Translations under genes and position numbers: made by a program
Notes under the pieces: model-generated
What the model was told of the DNA's origin: nothing
The model's database searches: none
Seen by the model: only the letters and a program-made list of their open reading frames with translations
Source of the DNA: an uncultured Flavobacteriaceae bacterium
GTDB lineage: Bacteria > Bacteroidota > Bacteroidia > Flavobacteriales > Flavobacteriaceae
Assembly (NCBI GenBank): GCA_938074515.1
Contig: CALJFV010000248.1
Location: 1 to 11,264, forward strand
Direction: 5' to 3'
DNA: 11,264 nucleotides
Shown: piece after piece, positions 6,909 to 11,264 of the stretch
How positions within the stretch are numbered: the first letter of the stretch is position 1
Layout of the letters: every line of letters begins with the position of its first letter

Positions 6909-7721
6909 ATGAAAGATAAAAGAGTCTTGTATGTGTCTTCCGAGGTGGTTCCTTACCTCCCCGAGACTGAGATTTCTTCGATGTCGTTTGAGGCCCCAAG
7001 AGCGGTGAATAACCAAAATGGCCAGATCCGAATTTTTATGCCGCGTTATGGCAATATCAATGAGCGTCGTCACCAACTACACGAAGTGATTCGTCTGTCG
7101 GGAATGAATTTGGTGATTAATGACATGGATATGCCACTAATCATCAAAGTAGCCTCTATTCCAAAAGAGCGCATGCAGGTTTATTTCATTGACAATGAGG
7201 ATTATTTCAAGCGAAAAGCGACCTTTGGTGATGAAGATGGGGTGCTTTTTGATGATAATGACGAGCGCGCCTTATTTTTTGCTAAAGGAGTGGTAGAAAC
7301 GGTAAAGAAACTCAATTGGGGGCCTGATATCATTCACGTTCACGGCTGGTTGGCTTCCTTACTGCCTCTTTATTTAAGAACGTATTACCAAAATGAGCCT
7401 TTGTTTGATGGTTGTAAAATTGTGACGTCACTCTATAGCCAAGGTTTTGAGGGTACATTATGTCAAGACCTCTCTAAGAAAATAAGTTTTGATGGAATTG
7501 ATGCAGAACATTACGAACACCTCGATTCTCCGAGCTATTTGAATATCATGAAAACCGCCATTGATCACTCTGATGCAATTATAGAGGGTTCTGCGGACTT
7601 GTCTGATGAATTATCAGCTTATCTCAAAAAAGCAACATGCCCTGTGTTAAACTTTCACAATAAAGATGAATTTTCTCAGGCTTATATCGATTTTTACAAA
7701 TCAAAAGTCCTTGGAGCGTAG
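6909..7721 (+). CDS. Glycogen/starch-synthase-like protein, GT5 N-terminal domain only
   Basis: This 270-residue protein resembles the N-terminal Rossmann half (GT5 catalytic-domain part) of glycogen synthase. It has RVLYVSSEVVPYL at residues 5-17, IRIFMPRYGNI (40-50), VYFIDNEDYF (91-100), DDNDERALFFAKGVVE (115-130), PDIIHVHGWLAS (139-150) and SDAIIEGS (221-228). True GlgA is about 470-500 residues with a second GT-B domain; that half is absent here and the next gene starts 13 bp after the stop. The ADP-glucose-binding KxGGL motif expected after EVVPYL is replaced by PETEISS. Proteins of this short form beside panC are, to my recollection, common in Flavobacteriia, so it is likely an ancestral stand-alone domain rather than a recent break. 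The role is unknown and synthase activity is doubtful. It is probably co-transcribed with the following lipoprotein gene. Confidence 0.85.
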   Translation: MKDKRVLYVSSEVVPYLPETEISSMSFEAPRAVNNQNGQIRIFMPRYGNINERRHQLHEVIRLSGMNLVINDMDMPLIIKVASIPKERMQVYFIDNEDYFKRKATFGDEDGVLFDDNDERALFFAKGVVETVKKLNWGPDIIHVHGWLASLLPLYLRTYYQNEPLFDGCKIVTSLYSQGFEGTLCQDLSKKISFDGIDAEHYEHLDSPSYLNIMKTAIDHSDAIIEGSADLSDELSAYLKKATCPVLNFHNKDEFSQAYIDFYKSKVLGA

Positions 7722-7734
7722 GCTCTTTAAATTT

Positions 7735-9318
7735 ATGAATGTGACACAGCGTATTCCTCATTTCATTTGGGTTTTATTAGTGATTCTTGGTTTTGCCTCA
7801 TGCGATGAGAGTTTTACCAATCTCGATACTGATTTAATCGATCAAAACTTTAGTACGCCCGATACGGTTTTTTCTGTTCGTGCGTATAGCCGATTTGTTG
7901 GGCCGGTGCAGTCTAACAATCAATTGAGCTACAAGCTTGGATATTATAACGACCCCTTATTTGGTCCTCATTCTGCAGACTTTTTAACTCAAGTGGTTTT
8001 ATCGGCCAACAACCCTGCATTTTCTGTGGACTCCCTTAATCCTGTTTTGGAAAAAGTTATTTTGACCCTACCATATTACAGTACTTCAGATACGGATGAT
8101 GAGGGCAATCCTGTATATGATTTAGACTCTATCTTTGGCAGCGATCCGATTAAACTTTCGATATACGAATCAAATTACTTTTTGCGTGATTTTGATCCAG
8201 CGACCGGTTTTGCGGACCCCCAGCAATATTTTTCAAATCAACGGCAAACCTTTCAAGATCAATTAGGAACATTGCTTGTAGAAATTCCTGAATTTGTAGC
8301 GAGTGACCAAGCTGATGAATTCATTATTGAAGACTTGGATACCTTGACGTTTAATCCTGGGATTAACTTGGAGTTACCTTTAGCGTATTTCCAAGAAAAA
8401 ATTTGGGACCAACAAAACCAAGAGGTCTTACTCAATAACAATAATTTTAAAGATTACTTCCGGGGCATATACTTTAAGGCGGAGCCAGTTGATGGACAAG
8501 GACATCAGGCTATTTTTGATCCGACAGAAGGAAAAATAACGCTTTATTATTCAGCGGAGACCACGACCTTTGATGACTCCGGGAATCAGTCCACCAATGA
8601 CGATGGTGAGATTATTCGAGACGTATTTTCATATGATTTAAATTTTTCTGCCATTAAGGTCAATGTTTTTGATCATCAGTGGCCATTGGAGGTCATTCAG
8701 GCCATAGAGTCTGGAGATTCCATTCAGGGGGCAGAGACCTTGTACGTTGACGGGAATGATGGCATCGCTACAATTATTGAATTATTTGGCAGTGATGACA
8801 ATCAAAATGGCATCGATGATTTGGAGGAGTTGCGCCAGGAGGGCTGGCTCATAAACGAAGCCAATTTGATTTTTTACGTGGACCAAGAAAAAATCAGTGG
8901 TCCGAGCCAGGAACCAGAACGCCTCATGGTTTTTGACACCAAAAACAGTACAATCTTAGCGGATTATTCAATCGATTTGACTTCAAATCTTCCTCCGATA
9001 GATGCGATAACCAATCACCTAGGAAGATTGGTGCGCGGCACTGACGATCGTGGAGAATATTATAAAATTAAACTGACAGCGCATGTGAGTAATCTCATTA
9101 ACCGAGATTCAACGAATGTGTCTTTAGGTTTGGTAGTTTCTCAAAATGTATCTTATGTAGGCTTTTTTGACATGCAAACCTCTCTGTTAGAAGAAGGATT
9201 TGACCGAATTCCTGGAGGGGCGATCGTAGCCCCCCAAGGGACAGCGTTGCACGGTAATTTAGCTTCTGATCCGGAAAAGCGACTGCGTTTGGAATTATAT
9301 TACACCAAACCCGAGTAA
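7735..9318 (+). CDS. DUF4270-type flavobacterial lipoprotein
   Basis: This is a 527-residue lipoprotein. After R6, the hydrophobic stretch FIWVLLVILGF ends at FASC with the lipidation cysteine C23, followed by DES. The frame is open 23 codons further upstream, but that part overlaps the previous gene and would bury the signal peptide, so the ATG at 7735 is chosen. The body matches the DUF4270 pattern known from Flavobacteriia: an early segment with DTVFSVRAYSRFVGPVQSNN and YYNDPLFGPHSADF, a beta-rich middle with FRGIYFKAEP (about 243-252), and a C-terminal region with Asn/Gln-rich beta strands ending in ELYYTKPE. An acidic loop GSDDNQNGIDD (352-362) resembles a calcium-binding DxDxNG loop. 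It is predicted to be outer-membrane anchored; the function is unknown. It follows the GT5-like gene by 13 bp and precedes glmS by 101 bp, a linkage I recall as recurrent in the class. Confidence 0.88.
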   Translation: MNVTQRIPHFIWVLLVILGFASCDESFTNLDTDLIDQNFSTPDTVFSVRAYSRFVGPVQSNNQLSYKLGYYNDPLFGPHSADFLTQVVLSANNPAFSVDSLNPVLEKVILTLPYYSTSDTDDEGNPVYDLDSIFGSDPIKLSIYESNYFLRDFDPATGFADPQQYFSNQRQTFQDQLGTLLVEIPEFVASDQADEFIIEDLDTLTFNPGINLELPLAYFQEKIWDQQNQEVLLNNNNFKDYFRGIYFKAEPVDGQGHQAIFDPTEGKITLYYSAETTTFDDSGNQSTNDDGEIIRDVFSYDLNFSAIKVNVFDHQWPLEVIQAIESGDSIQGAETLYVDGNDGIATIIELFGSDDNQNGIDDLEELRQEGWLINEANLIFYVDQEKISGPSQEPERLMVFDTKNSTILADYSIDLTSNLPPIDAITNHLGRLVRGTDDRGEYYKIKLTAHVSNLINRDSTNVSLGLVVSQNVSYVGFFDMQTSLLEEGFDRIPGGAIVAPQGTALHGNLASDPEKRLRLELYYTKPE

Positions 9319-9381
9319 TTTTTTGATCTAAGGGACATTCAGAACTACCTAAAAAAATGATTCAATGTAATGTGTAGTAGG

Positions 9382-9413
9382 TTGTAGCCTGACGCAATTA
9401 ATTAGTATTTTTA
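9382..9413 (+). promoter_or_regulatory. Weak candidate promoter for glmS
   Basis: The 101-bp gap before glmS has TTG (9382-9384), a 21-bp spacer, then TATTTTTA (9406-9413), one mismatch from TAnnTTTG. The spacing fits the flavobacterial pattern, but the box ends only 6 bp before the ATG, implying an almost leaderless transcript, so it may be chance. No terminator hairpin is seen after the lipoprotein gene; read-through is equally possible. Confidence 0.22.
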
Positions 9414-9419
9414 AAGCTT

Positions 9420-11264
9420 ATGTGTGGTATTGTTGGATATATCGGTTCAAAAGAAGCTTATCCCATTGTTTTAAACGGGCTTAAACGTTTGGAATATCGT
9501 GGCTACGATAGTGCAGGGATTGCATTGTACGACGGTTCTCAGACCCATTTGTGCAAAACCAAAGGCAAGGTCAATTCATTGGCTGAGAAATTCGCTGCCC
9601 AAGGAGTACCTCAAGCACAAGTTGGTATTGGCCATACGCGATGGGCGACCCATGGGGTGCCCAATGATGTCAACTCTCACCCGCATACCTCAAACAGTGG
9701 AGATCTTATTTTAGTGCACAATGGCATTATTGAGAACTACGCTTCTCTAAAAACAGTACTTAAGCAACGCGGCTATGTCTTCCATAGCGATACGGACACC
9801 GAAGTGTTAGTCAATCTGATTGAGGAGGTCAAAAAGACCAATAATGTAAAATTGGGTAAAGCCGTTCAGTTAGCTTTAAAAGAGGTTGAGGGCGCCTATG
9901 CCATTGCGGTATTTGATCAGTCCAAGCCTAACGAGATTGTTGTGGCTAAGTTGGGCAGCCCTTTGGCCATTGGCGTGGGTGAAAAAGAGTTTTACATTGC
10001 TAGTGATGCGACGCCTTTTATTGAGTTTACCAATCAGGCCATTTATCTTGAGGATCATGAAATGGCGGTTCTGCGTCTCGGACGTGAAGTTCGTGTTCGT
10101 GACCTAAAAGAGGATGTCCGCTTAGATTCTGCCATACAGGAATTGAGCCTCAGTGTTGAGCAAATTGAAAAAGGGGGTTATGACCACTTTATGCTTAAAG
10201 AAATTTACGAGCAACCTCGAGCGATTTTGGATACCTTTCGCGGGCGTTTGTTGCCTTCTGAGGGGCTTATAAAACTAAGTGGTTTAGACAATTATCTTTC
10301 GCGCTTTATCCAAGCTGACCGTATTATTATTGTGGCCTGTGGAACCTCCTGGCACGCGGGTCTTGTAGCCGAATATATTTTTGAAGAATGGGCACGAATT
10401 CCCGTTGAGGTCGAATACGCCTCAGAATTCAGATACCGCAACCCGATCATTACTAAAAAAGACGTGGTCATCGCCATCTCTCAAAGTGGTGAAACGGCCG
10501 ATACTTTAGCGGCAATTAAACTCGCCAAAAGCCAAGGAGCATTGGTTTACGGTGTTTGTAATGTGGCAGGTTCTTCTATTGCTCGCGAAACGCATGCAGG
10601 AAGTTATACTCATGCGGGTCCAGAGATTGGCGTTGCGTCGACTAAAGCGTTCACGACTCAAATCACCATACTGACCTTAATGGCTTTGAAATTGGCTAAG
10701 GAAAAAGGCTCGATTTCCGAGTCGGTATATCGTCAGCACCTCTATGAATTGGAGCAGATTCCAGAGTTAGTTGCTCAGGCCCTAGAGAGTGATGGCGTAA
10801 TTAAAGAGATTGCGCGCAACATGGTGATGGCACAAAATGCGCTCTACCTCGGGCGTGGGGTGAATTTCCCTGTGGCTTTAGAAGGCGCCTTAAAACTTAA
10901 AGAAATATCATATATCCACGCAGAAGGCTATCCAGCTGCAGAGATGAAGCACGGTCCTATTGCTCTAATCGATGTGCAAATGCCCGTAGTGGTTGTGGCC
11001 GTTAACAGCAATCACTACGACAAAGTAGTGAGTAATATTGAAGAAATTAAAGCCCGTAAAGGACGTATTATCGCCGTGGTTACAGAAGGGGATACGGTAA
11101 TTAAAGCCTTGGCAGATTCAATTATCGAGGTCCCAAAAACCACAGAAGTATCCTCTCCGTTGGTAACAACTATTCCGCTTCAACTCCTATCTTATCATAT
11201 TGCCGTAATGCTCGGCCGCAATGTCGATCAGCCGAGAAATCTTGCCAAGTCGGTGACTGTGGAA
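9420..11264 (+). CDS. glmS: Glutamine--fructose-6-phosphate aminotransferase (isomerizing); stop codon outside window
   Basis: This frame encodes 615 residues and ends at the window edge with AKSVTVE, the universal GlmS C-terminus, so the protein is complete and only the stop is missing. GlmS makes glucosamine-6-phosphate from fructose-6-phosphate and glutamine, the entry to UDP-GlcNAc for peptidoglycan and LPS. The N-terminal class II glutaminase domain has catalytic Cys2 (MCGIVGYIG), YRGYDSAG (26-33), GHTRWATHG (71-79), HNGIIEN (100-106) and SDTDTE (123-128). Two SIS sugar-isomerase domains follow: VACGTSWHAG (305-314), ISQSGETADT (353-362), VASTKAFTTQ (405-414), then ALEGALKLKEISYIHAEGYPA (486-506) and EMKHGP (508-513). 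K610 corresponds to the Schiff-base lysine. No glmS ribozyme is seen or expected in this phylum. Confidence 0.98.
   Translation, partial: MCGIVGYIGSKEAYPIVLNGLKRLEYRGYDSAGIALYDGSQTHLCKTKGKVNSLAEKFAAQGVPQAQVGIGHTRWATHGVPNDVNSHPHTSNSGDLILVHNGIIENYASLKTVLKQRGYVFHSDTDTEVLVNLIEEVKKTNNVKLGKAVQLALKEVEGAYAIAVFDQSKPNEIVVAKLGSPLAIGVGEKEFYIASDATPFIEFTNQAIYLEDHEMAVLRLGREVRVRDLKEDVRLDSAIQELSLSVEQIEKGGYDHFMLKEIYEQPRAILDTFRGRLLPSEGLIKLSGLDNYLSRFIQADRIIIVACGTSWHAGLVAEYIFEEWARIPVEVEYASEFRYRNPIITKKDVVIAISQSGETADTLAAIKLAKSQGALVYGVCNVAGSSIARETHAGSYTHAGPEIGVASTKAFTTQITILTLMALKLAKEKGSISESVYRQHLYELEQIPELVAQALESDGVIKEIARNMVMAQNALYLGRGVNFPVALEGALKLKEISYIHAEGYPAAEMKHGPIALIDVQMPVVVVAVNSNHYDKVVSNIEEIKARKGRIIAVVTEGDTVIKALADSIIEVPKTTEVSSPLVTTIPLQLLSYHIAVMLGRNVDQPRNLAKSVTVE

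Noticed and set aside
6810-7076. An 89-codon N-terminal extension of panC to an ATG at 7076
   Set aside because: It has no PanC similarity, runs antisense through the start of the glycogen-synthase-like gene, and would make PanC 371 residues instead of the usual 280 or so. The ATG at 6809 gives the canonical N-terminus.
7666-7734. A 23-codon extension of the DUF4270 lipoprotein
   Set aside because: It overlaps the coding region of the previous gene and would place the lipoprotein signal peptide internally. The ATG at 7735 yields a proper signal with C23.
9319-9419. Possible riboswitch or ribozyme upstream of glmS
   Set aside because: Only 101 bp are available, with no stable hairpins. The glmS ribozyme is a Gram-positive (Firmicutes-type) element and nothing like its core is visible.
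9499-10477. Several 60-73 codon open frames within glmS on both strands
   Set aside because: They are fully contained in the strongly conserved glmS frame and show no protein-like motifs of their own.

Overview
The window looks like core chromosome of a marine-type Flavobacteriia bacterium (phylum Bacteroidota). The evidence is the gene content and protein style: a DUF4270-type lipoprotein, a half-length glycogen-synthase-like protein beside panC, an exodeoxyribonuclease III and a PanD of clear flavobacterial flavour, a SprA/TonB-receptor-like giant outer-membrane protein, TAnnTTTG-type promoter boxes, and no Shine-Dalgarno sequences in front of the genes. There are no tRNA or rRNA genes, CRISPR arrays, insertion sequences or phage genes. 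It reads as an ordinary, densely packed housekeeping region, and no intergenic gap exceeds about 150 bp.

Layout. (1) Bases 1-1043, minus strand: the N-terminal 347 residues of a secreted, probably very large outer-membrane protein whose 3' end lies beyond the left edge. (2) Bases 1196-1960, plus strand: xth-type exodeoxyribonuclease III, starting at TTG and divergent from the previous gene. A 23-codon lipoprotein-like mini-ORF overlaps its stop codon. (3) Bases 2032-6809, minus strand: a compact five-gene run, in transcription order panC, panD, a multi-pass LPG-synthase-TM (UPF0104) flippase-like protein, a secreted putative-esterase-fold protein, and radA. Gaps are 13, 21, 71 and -1 bp, so this is very probably one operon read away from a divergent promoter region at 6810-6908. 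(4) Bases 6909-11264, plus strand: the GT5-half glycogen-synthase-like gene, the DUF4270 lipoprotein and glmS. GlmS is complete to its last residue, but its stop codon lies just outside the window.

How they fit together. panC and panD supply the last steps to pantothenate (beta-alanine by PanD, condensation by PanC). RadA and exonuclease III are DNA recombination and repair enzymes. GlmS makes glucosamine-6-phosphate for the envelope. The remaining genes encode envelope proteins, or in one case a glycan-enzyme relative, of unknown detailed role. Two members of otherwise catalytic families have lost expected residues: the esterase-fold protein has Asp where the nucleophilic Ser is expected, and the glycogen-synthase-like protein has only the N-terminal domain without the KxGGL motif. 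These are the most interesting biochemical oddities here. I do not see a clearly new defence or mobile system in this stretch.
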